Origin: Mongoliibacter ruber | GTDB taxonomy: Bacteria; Bacteroidota; Bacteroidia; Cytophagales; Cyclobacteriaceae | Reading direction: 5' to 3' | Length of the DNA stretch: 64,000 bases | Assembly (NCBI RefSeq): GCF_003003005.1 | Contig: NZ_PVTR01000009.1 | Location: forward strand, 48,428-112,427 | Part shown: in pieces, positions 36,261 through 44,356 of the stretch | Numbering within the stretch: position 1 is the stretch's first letter | Layout of the letters: each line of letters begins with the position of its first letter | The notes under the pieces: model-generated | The model's database searches: none | The model's input: only the letters and a program-made list of their open reading frames with translations | What the model was told of the DNA's origin: nothing | Position numbers and translations under genes: made by a program

Positions 36261-36836
36261 ATGAAAAATAAACACTTACCAATCATACTGATTTTTCTTT
36301 TTTCTTCCTGCGATCTTGTAGGCGATCTTCTCAATACCTCTTATTCTACAACATTCAAGGAATCCTTTGACATCATTATACCGGAAGGAGAATATACTGA
36401 ACCATCACCTTTCTTGATCAATCGACAAGAAGACATCGACCTTACTGATGATAGCTTCCCTAGTGAAATTAGGGCTGGGGTATCTGAACTTTTGGATATA
36501 CAATTCAAAGAAGTACTACTGACTTTTAGTGGTGAACTTGTCACTGATGGAGCAAGAATCTCTCAAGATGCAGGAATTATAAGCGGTAAAATACTCTTCG
36601 CCAATCCAGACAAACCTTCGCAAACAATCGAGATAATCGTACCACCCGTTTCTTCAGCAGAAGAAAATGCCGTAAGCTTGCCGCTACCGGATAACGTCGC
36701 CAATAGCATCACACAATTATTTTTGGAAAATCCCAGAGTTACTTTTTCAATGGACTTTAAATATGTAGGACCAGCCCCATTTGAAGGTAAAGTAGATATG
36801 GAAATCCCCATGGAAGTATCTATAGGAGTCATATAA
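36261..36836 (+). CDS. Lipoprotein of unknown function
   Basis: A 191-residue predicted lipoprotein with lipobox FLFSSC (Cys about 17). The mature part is mostly beta strand with a conserved-looking LTFSGELVTDGARISQDAGIISGKILF stretch split by loops, and a C-terminal strand (FEGKVDMEIPMEVSIGVI). No known domain is recognised. It stands alone between the tRNA-Cys and the 2Fe-2S gene, with 180 nt of sequence before it containing only the tRNA terminator and nothing else I can identify. Confidence 0.75.
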   Translation: MKNKHLPIILIFLFSSCDLVGDLLNTSYSTTFKESFDIIIPEGEYTEPSPFLINRQEDIDLTDDSFPSEIRAGVSELLDIQFKEVLLTFSGELVTDGARISQDAGIISGKILFANPDKPSQTIEIIVPPVSSAEENAVSLPLPDNVANSITQLFLENPRVTFSMDFKYVGPAPFEGKVDMEIPMEVSIGVI

Positions 36837-36946
36837 ATACAAATAAGATACCTAATCTCATCAATGGATTGCTCCTTCTACAAAGAAGGTATTGGAATAT
36901 GGGCTGATAATAGCTAATTTATTCCAATTCAAGCAATTCAATCCTT

Positions 36947-37414
36947 ATGGCCCTTATTTTAAAAATAAACGGTGTTGAGAAAGTGTTAGACATCAACCCG
37001 CAAGAACCCTTACTATATGTCTTGAGAGAGGAGTTTGGATTAAATGGCTCCAAATTCGGTTGTGGACTTCAGCAATGTGGTACCTGTTTTGTTTTGGCTG
37101 ACGGAGAAGCTATGCCTACATGCCTTCAGCCTTGCCAAAATTTTCAGGAAATGGATATTATTACCATTGAAGGACTTGCAGACGGGGATAAACTTCACCC
37201 TTTACAAGAATCTTTTTTTAATGAACAGGCAGCCCAATGTGGCTACTGTCTAAACGGCATGTTGATAGCTGGACTCGCTTTGCTGAAGAAAAACGCCAAA
37301 CCAAATGAAGATGAAATCAGAATAGCATTGGATAAAGTTATCTGCCGCTGTGGCACCCATAGCAGATTTATAAGGGCTGTGAAAAAAGCATCTGAAACGC
37401 ATTCAAAATTTTAA
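36947..37414 (+). CDS. (2Fe-2S) subunit of xanthine-dehydrogenase-family hydroxylase
   Basis: A 155-residue electron-transfer subunit. An N-terminal plant-type 2Fe-2S domain has CGLQQCGTC and a following Cys (MPTC); the C-terminal helical domain has CGYCLNGM and CRCGTH for the second cluster. It moves electrons away from the molybdenum site in the next gene. The small two-subunit form (as in isoquinoline 1-oxidoreductase, IorA-type) lacks a FAD subunit. The gap to the large subunit is 3 nt. Confidence 0.92.
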   Translation: MALILKINGVEKVLDINPQEPLLYVLREEFGLNGSKFGCGLQQCGTCFVLADGEAMPTCLQPCQNFQEMDIITIEGLADGDKLHPLQESFFNEQAAQCGYCLNGMLIAGLALLKKNAKPNEDEIRIALDKVICRCGTHSRFIRAVKKASETHSKF

Positions 37415-37417
37415 GGC

Positions 37418-39634
37418 ATGGATATCTTTAAAACCAACAGGCGTGATTTTCTGAAAAATACAGGGCACCTTATAATTGGCTTCAATTTATTTCCTTTCTC
37501 ATCCTGCAGCACCACAGAAAATGAAGTCTCATACAATACTTATGATGGAATTCCTGAAAGGGCACATATCAACCGTGACTTGATTGATTCTTGGATAAGG
37601 CTGGATGCAGAGGGACATTTGACGGTTTTGACAGGTAAACAAGAACTAGGGCAGGGAATCAGAACAACCTTGATGCAGATTGCTGCCGAAGAGTTGGATA
37701 TTGAAATGGAAAAGTGCCACATCATAAATGGGGATACTGGCCAGACCGCCAATGAAGGATATACAGCAGGCAGTAACTCAGTGGAAGGGAGTGGCAAAGC
37801 TATTAGAGAGGCAGCCGCTGAAGCCCGAGATTTTCTGCTAAATATCATAGCATCCAACTGGAACACAGAAAAATCTCATCTGACAGTAAAAAATGGTGTG
37901 ATAACAGGTCCAAATGGACAAGAAAGCAGTTACTGGGAGTTGTTAGATGGAACCTATTATGAAGCGAAAATAAGTGGGAATGCCCCAATCAAGTCTCCAA
38001 AAGACCACAGTTTAATCGGCCAGGCAATACCAAGAGAAGACATCAAAAAGCTTGTCAAGGGCGAAGCGCATTTTGTCCATGACCTCAGACTTCCAGGTAT
38101 GGTACACGCAAGGGTAATCCATCCACCTGCTTATGGAGCAAAGCTAAAGAATGTTGATTTGCAAACAGTCCACGAAATGCCAGGAGTCCTTAAAACAATT
38201 AGGGACGGATCTTTTTTAGCAGTCATTGCTACCAGAGAATTCCAAGCCATAAATGCTTGGCAACAGCTCAAGGAATCAGCTGAATGGGAATTAACCGAAA
38301 TAAAAGTCCTACCTAAAAATCTTTTTGAGGACCTCAAGCAAAATGCTCAAGCAGCTCAGGTAATTGAAGATAGTCCAGGTATTATTCAAAAGATCAACCA
38401 ATCTTCAAAAAAGCACAAAGCAACTTATTTAAGACCTTATCACATGCACGGCTCCACTGGCCCTTCCTGTGCTGTGGCGCAATGGGAGTCAGGGCAGCTG
38501 ACGGTATGGTCACCAACTCAAGGCGTCTATCCACTTCAGGCTACTTTATCTGACCTTTTTGACATAGAAAAAGAAAATATCAGGTGCATAGGAATGCCAG
38601 GATCGGGATGTTATGGGCACAATGGTGCAGATGATGTATCGGCAGAGGCTGCACTGATTGCCAAGCATTACCCTGACGCTCCAGTCCGGTTACAGTGGAT
38701 GCGGGAGGATGAACACATGTGGGAACCTTATGGGTCTGCCATGAGGATTGAGTTACAGGCAGGAATAGACAGTCAAGGACTCATCACCACTTGGGATACG
38801 CATATCTGGTCCGACACCCATAGCACAAGACCGAATGGAAATGCCGGCCATTATATATCTGCCAGACATTTAGAAAACTCATTTGAGTTCAAAAAAGGAG
38901 GGTTTTCTGGAGGATCCTACCGGAATGCCACACCTCTATACAACATATCCTCTAAAAGATTGCAATTATACAATTATGACGGGCCTCTCCGGACTTCAGC
39001 CCTGAGAGGTTTGGGTGCTTATGGAAATATATTTGCTTTGGAATCTTTTATGGATGAATTGGCAAATCTGGCAGATGAAGACCCAATTGAATTCAGAAAA
39101 AACAACCTGGATGACCCAAGGGCAATAGCGGTATTGGACAAACTGGCTAAGGAAACCGATTATCATAACCGAATCCAACAAAGCAATACGGGTTACGGAA
39201 TAGCCTTTGCCAAGTACAAAAACTCAGCAGCTTACTTTGCCGTGCTGGCAGAGGTAGAAGTCCATCATGAGAAAAAGGAATTCCACTTAAGAAGACTCAC
39301 AGGAGTCATTGATGCCGGGCAATGTATCAACCCTGATGGACTTATCAATCAAACCGAAGGAGGTATGATCCAGTCTGCCAGTTGGACGCTTTTGGAAGAA
39401 GTAAGATATGATGAAAGGGGGATTTTGAGTAAAGACTGGAACTCCTATCCGATCCTGCGCACCAAACAAACCCCTGAAGTAAAAGTCCATGTCATCAACC
39501 GACCGGAAGAAAAACCTCTTGGCGCCGGAGAAGCAGCGCAAGGGCCAGTCGCAGCAGCCATCATTAATGCCTTGTCTTCACTATTGGGTAAAAGGGTATA
39601 TAAATTACCTTTAAGGGAGTATTTCGAAGTGTGA
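37418..39634 (+). CDS. Molybdopterin-binding subunit, IorB-like, Tat-exported
   Basis: A 738-residue catalytic subunit of the xanthine dehydrogenase/aldehyde oxidase family, closest in layout to isoquinoline 1-oxidoreductase beta. It has a Tat-type N-terminus (TNRRDFLKNTG) with a lipobox-like FSSC, then the family fold: TGKQELGQGIRTTLMQIAAEEL near residue 70 and GEAAQGPVAAAIINALSSLLG near the end, the latter holding the catalytic Glu of the GAGE motif (LGAGEAAQ). Substrate is unknown; members act on N-heterocycles or aldehydes. Export implies a periplasmic enzyme passing electrons to a cytochrome. Confidence 0.88.
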   Translation: MDIFKTNRRDFLKNTGHLIIGFNLFPFSSCSTTENEVSYNTYDGIPERAHINRDLIDSWIRLDAEGHLTVLTGKQELGQGIRTTLMQIAAEELDIEMEKCHIINGDTGQTANEGYTAGSNSVEGSGKAIREAAAEARDFLLNIIASNWNTEKSHLTVKNGVITGPNGQESSYWELLDGTYYEAKISGNAPIKSPKDHSLIGQAIPREDIKKLVKGEAHFVHDLRLPGMVHARVIHPPAYGAKLKNVDLQTVHEMPGVLKTIRDGSFLAVIATREFQAINAWQQLKESAEWELTEIKVLPKNLFEDLKQNAQAAQVIEDSPGIIQKINQSSKKHKATYLRPYHMHGSTGPSCAVAQWESGQLTVWSPTQGVYPLQATLSDLFDIEKENIRCIGMPGSGCYGHNGADDVSAEAALIAKHYPDAPVRLQWMREDEHMWEPYGSAMRIELQAGIDSQGLITTWDTHIWSDTHSTRPNGNAGHYISARHLENSFEFKKGGFSGGSYRNATPLYNISSKRLQLYNYDGPLRTSALRGLGAYGNIFALESFMDELANLADEDPIEFRKNNLDDPRAIAVLDKLAKETDYHNRIQQSNTGYGIAFAKYKNSAAYFAVLAEVEVHHEKKEFHLRRLTGVIDAGQCINPDGLINQTEGGMIQSASWTLLEEVRYDERGILSKDWNSYPILRTKQTPEVKVHVINRPEEKPLGAGEAAQGPVAAAIINALSSLLGKRVYKLPLREYFEV

Positions 39635-39656
39635 ATAATAAGGGAAAATCAAGTAC

Positions 39657-40061
39657 TCACTCCATTATTCTTAAATTATATTCTATACTTCCTACATTTT
39701 TGGTGCGCCAAATTTTCAATTGTTGGCCATTATATTCATAATGATGTTCCCCACTCAAAACATAAGAAGGACCAAATAAGGCGGGCACGGGAAAAAACAA
39801 AGTATCAATAAAGTTAATTGAATTTCCAGAAACCTCTAGCTTGCCGGCTCCATACCCAAAGGGTAAACTTGTGGTAGTTTTATAAAAGCCATTTGATATT
39901 TTCAAGGCTACCTCTTCAAAAAGATCCTCATCAGAGCCACTAGTTTGAAAAGTGCCCTCAAAGGCTAATTCCTGGTTCACATCCAAATCTACCTTTAATT
40001 CATCGTCAACACAGCCAAAGACAAAAACTGCGATTATAAGAATTGCTAACGATTTTTTCAT
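39657..40061 (-). CDS. Lipoprotein of unknown function
   Basis: A 134-residue predicted lipoprotein with lipobox FVFGC (Cys about 17) followed by an acidic tether (VDDELKVDLD). The mature part looks like a small all-beta fold (AFEGTFQTSG ... LSGEHHYEYNGQQLKIWRTKN). No family recognised. It is the last of three minus-strand surface-protein genes and is convergent with the Mo-subunit gene. Confidence 0.7.
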   Translation of the reverse strand: MKKSLAILIIAVFVFGCVDDELKVDLDVNQELAFEGTFQTSGSDEDLFEEVALKISNGFYKTTTSLPFGYGAGKLEVSGNSINFIDTLFFPVPALFGPSYVLSGEHHYEYNGQQLKIWRTKNVGSIEYNLRIME

Positions 40062-40116
40062 GTTTTAGATTTTATTTCCCATATCAGTTGTAAAAGACTT
40101 ACCCCTACCCAATTAT

Positions 40117-41424
40117 TCAATTTGGAATTTTTATTTTAATTAGTTTTCGCTCACCTGTTGGATTGGAAACAGGAAAGGCAAGACTTTGTCCCTGATCTAC
40201 CCAACTAATTATATTTCCATATGAAGTAATGAGAAAATCCTCCTTTAGAAATGAAACCTGCTTAAGTTTTCCACTTAACATATTCAATACCCAGACCTGA
40301 CCTCTTCCGGATCTATCAGATACAAATGCAAGCAAATTCTCCTGAAAAAGTGAAAATGAAGAAGAAGTATCATTCCAAGGAGAAACCACTAGGTCTGACA
40401 TTTGAGGACCATTGTTAAGATCAATGCGGAAAATATTGAATATTTGTCTGTTATCAACTTCTTGTCGAATATCCACCGAGACCAAATCAGAAAATGAGGA
40501 AACATCCATACTTGTATGATATCGCAAACTTAAAAATTGAGATGATTGTCTGATTTCCGGCAAAAGCACTTCCGAATCAGCGTCATTGTTTAGTCTCCAC
40601 AATCCAAACACTTTTCTTTCCAAAGAATCCGACATAAATAACAGCGATTGGTCGTCCTTAGCAAAAGTTGGGAAATAATGGTGATGAGAACCGTCTTTCA
40701 ACAGACTGATTTCCTTAGTCCCTAAATCATAGATTTCCAAGTGAATTGGAGTATATCCTTCAGCAACTTGGTTTAGCCCGTCTGAGGTACCATATACCAG
40801 CCGACTTCCATCTCTTGACCACTGAGGATGATAACATTGCTCTCTAATCATCTCAGTGTGGCCCGTTGTCAGGTCTTTTAGAAAAAGACTTGAAATACCA
40901 TATTCTGGGCCTGATTCGATCAATCGATAGTTTGAAATATATGCTACCTTATCACCTTGGATATTTACCTTTGGATAATTTATCGCATTCCAATTCTCCA
41001 TTTCTATGATAGCTTCATATTCAGGAAAAGAATTGGGAACAGTCATCACTGTATTTGAAGTCGTTTCTTGGCCAGCACGATGTGAGGTGATATAAAATTC
41101 ATATGGCTTTCCAAATTCAGCATTCGGAACCATATATTCATTTTCATTTCTACCTATCCGCGCCAAACTTACAAAATCATTTTCCCCTGGATACTTAACA
41201 AAAACCTCATAACGACTTCCTTCTATAACACGATCACAGGTCCATTTCTCACATATTCTGTGGAAGTCCCATTCAAGTAATATCTTCCCTTCTTCATTCA
41301 GATTGGCAATCAGCCGTGGTATGCTAAGAGTTGCACCCTCGGGAATGGGATCATCCCATTGCTTTTCGCAGCTTAATAAAAGGACTGTTAGAAGAAGAAA
41401 TGTGAGGCCATTTTTCATAATCAA
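40117..41424 (-). CDS. Lipoprotein with FN3-like and TolB-like propeller domains
   Basis: A 435-residue lipoprotein (LLLSC, Cys about 19). Residues about 35-130 look like a fibronectin III domain (EGKILLEWDF ... YEFYITSHRAGQETTSNTV). The rest is a beta-propeller with PD40/WD40-like blades such as YHPQWSRDGSRLVYGTSDG, FPTFAKDDQSLLFMSDS and LAFVSDRSGRGQVWVLN. Such proteins usually bind surface partners or cell-wall material. Its start overlaps the stop of the upstream barrel gene by 4 nt (ATGA), so the two form a translationally coupled pair. Confidence 0.8.
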   Translation of the reverse strand: MIMKNGLTFLLLTVLLLSCEKQWDDPIPEGATLSIPRLIANLNEEGKILLEWDFHRICEKWTCDRVIEGSRYEVFVKYPGENDFVSLARIGRNENEYMVPNAEFGKPYEFYITSHRAGQETTSNTVMTVPNSFPEYEAIIEMENWNAINYPKVNIQGDKVAYISNYRLIESGPEYGISSLFLKDLTTGHTEMIREQCYHPQWSRDGSRLVYGTSDGLNQVAEGYTPIHLEIYDLGTKEISLLKDGSHHHYFPTFAKDDQSLLFMSDSLERKVFGLWRLNNDADSEVLLPEIRQSSQFLSLRYHTSMDVSSFSDLVSVDIRQEVDNRQIFNIFRIDLNNGPQMSDLVVSPWNDTSSSFSLFQENLLAFVSDRSGRGQVWVLNMLSGKLKQVSFLKEDFLITSYGNIISWVDQGQSLAFPVSNPTGERKLIKIKIPN

Positions 41425-42029
41425 AACTTGTATCCCATTCCAAATTGTAACCCAAATTCATTCAGGTTGTAGTTTGTGGATTCAAAGGGAATTGTTGCAT
41501 GTCTTTTGAAATGGGGATGGACAAAGAAACCTACTTTGTTGAAATAATGTTCGGCAGCGATTCCCACAAGGTAACCCAATCCAGATTGGGTATAGGTAGA
41601 ATTCCCTGACCGCTGAATATCCAACATAGGACCCGCATTCACATACAAAAATGGAAAAATGGAATAACGCATTAAAACTGGTATACTAGTCATTTGAAAT
41701 CTTTCGAATGGAGTAAGCACGGTCAACTCCTGGACAGAATGCATTTTGTTACTGTGACCAAGTCTATATTTCATATCTGCTGCAGCAAAACCTAATCCAG
41801 CCTCAATTGCCCATTTCTTACCCAATTCTTTTCCTACCAAAAAACCGTACTCCCTAAACCCCTCTGGATCATACCCTATTATTCCTCCTCCAATCATCTC
41901 TTCCTTTGCTAGCATTGCAGCATCGGAAATACCGTAATATATTTTCCCGTAGAAAGAATTTTGGGCTTGTGAGGTGTGAACCACAAAAAAGACCAGTAAC
42001 ACCAAAATAGAAACGCCCAGCTTGTTCAT
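41421..42029 (-). CDS. Outer-membrane beta-barrel protein
   Basis: A 202-residue protein with a signal peptide ending near residue 22 (VHTSQAQN) and an eight-strand barrel-like pattern ending NLNEFGLQFGMGYKF. The open frame extends 22 codons upstream to 42095, but the ATG at 42029 starts directly at the signal peptide and is preferred. It is the first gene of a pair with the FN3-propeller lipoprotein; an outer-membrane barrel with a lipoprotein partner suggests a surface complex. Confidence 0.75.
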   Translation of the reverse strand: MNKLGVSILVLLVFFVVHTSQAQNSFYGKIYYGISDAAMLAKEEMIGGGIIGYDPEGFREYGFLVGKELGKKWAIEAGLGFAAADMKYRLGHSNKMHSVQELTVLTPFERFQMTSIPVLMRYSIFPFLYVNAGPMLDIQRSGNSTYTQSGLGYLVGIAAEHYFNKVGFFVHPHFKRHATIPFESTNYNLNEFGLQFGMGYKF

Positions 42030-42397
42030 GATAGTTTTACCAATTGTGTGGAAATAGGATTGATGAATAACAAGAATTTTTTCACATATAAGCATATACT
42101 ATACAAGACGTAAGAATCAATCTAAACGCAACAAGAAATTTTTCTAGGTTTTTTTTTAATGCATCAATCCTGCTAAAATAAAGTTAACCGAGTCATTTAT
42201 GGGATCCCTATAAAAATCTGGCTTCGATCATATTTGACTGCCAGAATATAGGATTTTATGGCTTGTCCAAGAAATGCGATTTGGCTTTGAATCAAAAATT
42301 TTCCAACCCGCCCTTACTTAAACAGAAAAATATATTTACTTTTTCGGATGAAAATTTAAACTTTGGCTTTTCTAAAAATTTCACTCAAACACACTAT
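42030..42397. other. Divergent intergenic region, no gene
   Basis: The 368 nt between two divergent surface-protein genes are AT-rich. Neither strand holds a convincing gene or an exact TAnnTTTG promoter; a near match (AAACTTTG) occurs around 42359 upstream of the plus-strand lipoprotein. No repeats or RNA structures stood out. Confidence 0.5.
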
Positions 42398-43636
42398 ATG
42401 AAAAAACTTTTTCTTTTTCTTTTTATCCCGCTCATTTTTGGTGCATGTACGGATATGGAAGAGCCAAATCGTGTATTGGAAACAGAATTACTTGTGCTAA
42501 AAGTGTCCTCAAATACTTTAGTGGGCACAGAGACTGGCATTGTTATGACCCATACCGAAGATGGCATTCCTATATCTTTTTCCAGTTTTCGTAACGGTTC
42601 CACCCTTAGTCTTGAGGTGGAAAAAAACCGAAAATACCACTTGACTGTACTTAAAAGTAAATTCGTTGGAGGAAGAAAAATCATCGGCCTGGAGACATAT
42701 AGTAATGTAAACGATAGACAAATAGAAGTGGGAAATACCAAAAGGGAGGATCACCTGCTTGGTGATGGCTCATTCGTTATGTATGTAAGCCATCATTTAA
42801 CATTGAGTTCTTGCATGGTATCTACAGACCATGGCATTGTATCCCGCAATGGGACTGCAAACTCAAACTCAATATATACCCAGGCAGCTTACTTTGCTTC
42901 CTCTGTGGAACACCTGCTCACTGCAAAAACAATGAGCGGAGAAATTGGCTATACGTTTTTCAATAGACCAGAAAAATTCAGTGTTTCTACGTATGAATTT
43001 TCTAAATTAAACCGTTTTGATAAAGAAGTATCTATACCCTCTAAAAACTATCAACGGTTCAATTATAAAATCGTCAATCTGAAAAAGGATGCGGGAGACT
43101 GGCAGAATCAATTCGTACTCAACTTTGATCAAATCGGAAACAATCCCTACCCCATGCCTGAGTATATCAAATTAGGCTATCTTAATCAGTTTGAAGTATA
43201 CGAAACCAGCGTTTGGGCAGAGAAAAATGCTTTGGAAAGTATAGGGTTTCACAAAATAGGAGAGTCCCCCCAGTCTATTCAGATGCCAGAAGGATACAAT
43301 ATTGGGATTGAATCCAACCCTATTACTGCATTTCGTTTTTCTACTAATTTCTCCCACAACCGTTGGCGTGCTTCCTATTCTCAATTTTTCAATTATGGGA
43401 TTGAAATAAAATGGGAAGTAAACGGTGAAGGAAACGAGTTAAGCATCAAATCTTTCCATGATGACTTAATTAACGAATTGCCCGAATTCAAAAACCTTTC
43501 TGATTTTATCTTAATGGACATTACTGCAATCAAAGGAGACAACAGTTACGGTGATGTTTTAAAGGAAAAATTTCAACACTCAGACCCATTTAAAAAATTT
43601 GAATATACCTGGATTAAAAAAGTGGCAACAAATTAA
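42398..43636 (+). CDS. Lipoprotein of unknown function
   Basis: A 412-residue predicted lipoprotein: KKLFLFLFIPLIFGAC lipobox (Cys about 17), then a region about 30-100 rich in beta strands that resembles a short peptidase-associated or carboxypeptidase-like module (VLKVSSNTLVGTETGIVMTH ... GSTLSLEVEKNRKYHL). The remainder matches nothing I recognise. The open frame could begin 45 codons earlier, at 42263, but the lipoprotein signal fixes the start at 42398. It stands alone on the plus strand. Confidence 0.7.
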   Translation: MKKLFLFLFIPLIFGACTDMEEPNRVLETELLVLKVSSNTLVGTETGIVMTHTEDGIPISFSSFRNGSTLSLEVEKNRKYHLTVLKSKFVGGRKIIGLETYSNVNDRQIEVGNTKREDHLLGDGSFVMYVSHHLTLSSCMVSTDHGIVSRNGTANSNSIYTQAAYFASSVEHLLTAKTMSGEIGYTFFNRPEKFSVSTYEFSKLNRFDKEVSIPSKNYQRFNYKIVNLKKDAGDWQNQFVLNFDQIGNNPYPMPEYIKLGYLNQFEVYETSVWAEKNALESIGFHKIGESPQSIQMPEGYNIGIESNPITAFRFSTNFSHNRWRASYSQFFNYGIEIKWEVNGEGNELSIKSFHDDLINELPEFKNLSDFILMDITAIKGDNSYGDVLKEKFQHSDPFKKFEYTWIKKVATN

Positions 43637-43734
43637 AAGTAATTTGATCAAATCCTCCGCTTCCAGGAATTCCCTTCTAAATTTGGATGAATAGTACAAT
43701 TGTTACCTGCTTACCTTCCAACTTGTCTTTTTCA

Positions 43735-44104
43735 AGGCCCAAGACCTATACAGGTAACAAAACACCCTTCCATCCAGCCAGAACTATATTTGCAATCTAT
43801 AAAACCGGGCCAATCCAGCAGAAATCCTTGTGCATCAGGAGTACCTCGATTCTTGGAGAATTTATTTAAAATCACTCCTGAGGCACTTGTAGTACTAAAA
43901 TCTTTGCATGGATAATCGTCAAAAACGAATCGATCAGACATGGAACTTACATTGGCCAACATTTGCCCCTCCAATAACCTTCACGCTCAATGAAGGCCTA
44001 ATTTCAAAAGAGAAAGCACTTACACTTACGTGTTTCTTCTCTCTAGGGCTCAGTAAACTGTAAAACAAAGCATATACTAAAAAGTACAGGCAAAGCAATT
44101 TCAT
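43735..44104 (-). pseudogene. Possible frameshifted small secreted protein gene
   Basis: On the minus strand an ATG at 44104 begins a 56-codon frame with a signal-peptide-like start (MKLLCLYFLVYALFYSLLSP) and ends at TGA 43934-43936 just after the segment LSVKVIGGANVGQCKF. A second frame overlaps it and stays open from about 43974 to about 43735 (VFDDYPCKDFSTTSASGVIL ... CFVTCIGLGP). Joining the two at about 43950-43970 would give one exported protein of about 120 residues. The IGGANV segment faintly recalls the start of YceI-like domains. Alternatively the first frame is a real 56-residue peptide. Confidence 0.3.
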
Positions 44105-44250
44105 TGTCCAATTTAACTAACTCATAGCGCTAAATAATGCGTTTTATCTAGTCGTTTTACCCATTTATCCAACTAAATACGTTTAGATCAACCAGGAAAA
44201 ATCAAACCCTCCGAAGTTACAGAAACCTCAAAGGACACATCCAAAGACAT

Positions 44251-44280
44251 AAAAAAAGTGGCTGCCTTCCGACAGCCACT
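44251..44280 (-). terminator. Terminator of rpsA
   Basis: An 8-bp stem AGTGGCTG/CAGCCACT with an 8-nt loop, followed on the minus strand by TTTTTTT. It lies 77 nt after the rpsA stop. Confidence 0.85.
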
Positions 44281-44311
44281 CTATATTCATTAAGAAATCT
44301 AAAACTATCCA

Positions 44312-44356
44312 CTAGATTCTAGACACCCTAGCATCTCGCTTCTAGCTTCTAGCTTC
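44312..44356. repeat. TTCTAG-rich short repeat
   Basis: Between the rpsA stop and terminator the units CTAGATTCTAG, GCTTCTAG, CTTCTAG and CTTCTTA follow each other. Similar TAGAAGC-type runs are scattered in Bacteroidota intergenic DNA. It is transcribed as part of the rpsA 3' untranslated region; no function known. Confidence 0.45.

Larger units (their letters stand above)
43637..44356. other. 720-nt gap before rpsA end
   Basis: This stretch holds the possible frameshifted gene (43735-44104), the rpsA terminator (44251-44280), and a short TTCTAG-rich repeat (44312-44356). No intact gene on either strand is convincing; the plus-strand open frames here have no plausible start context or protein character. 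Confidence 0.5.

Noticed and set aside
43687-43915. Plus-strand open frames in the gap before rpsA
   Set aside because: Proline- and serine-rich translations typical of shadow frames; no start signals.
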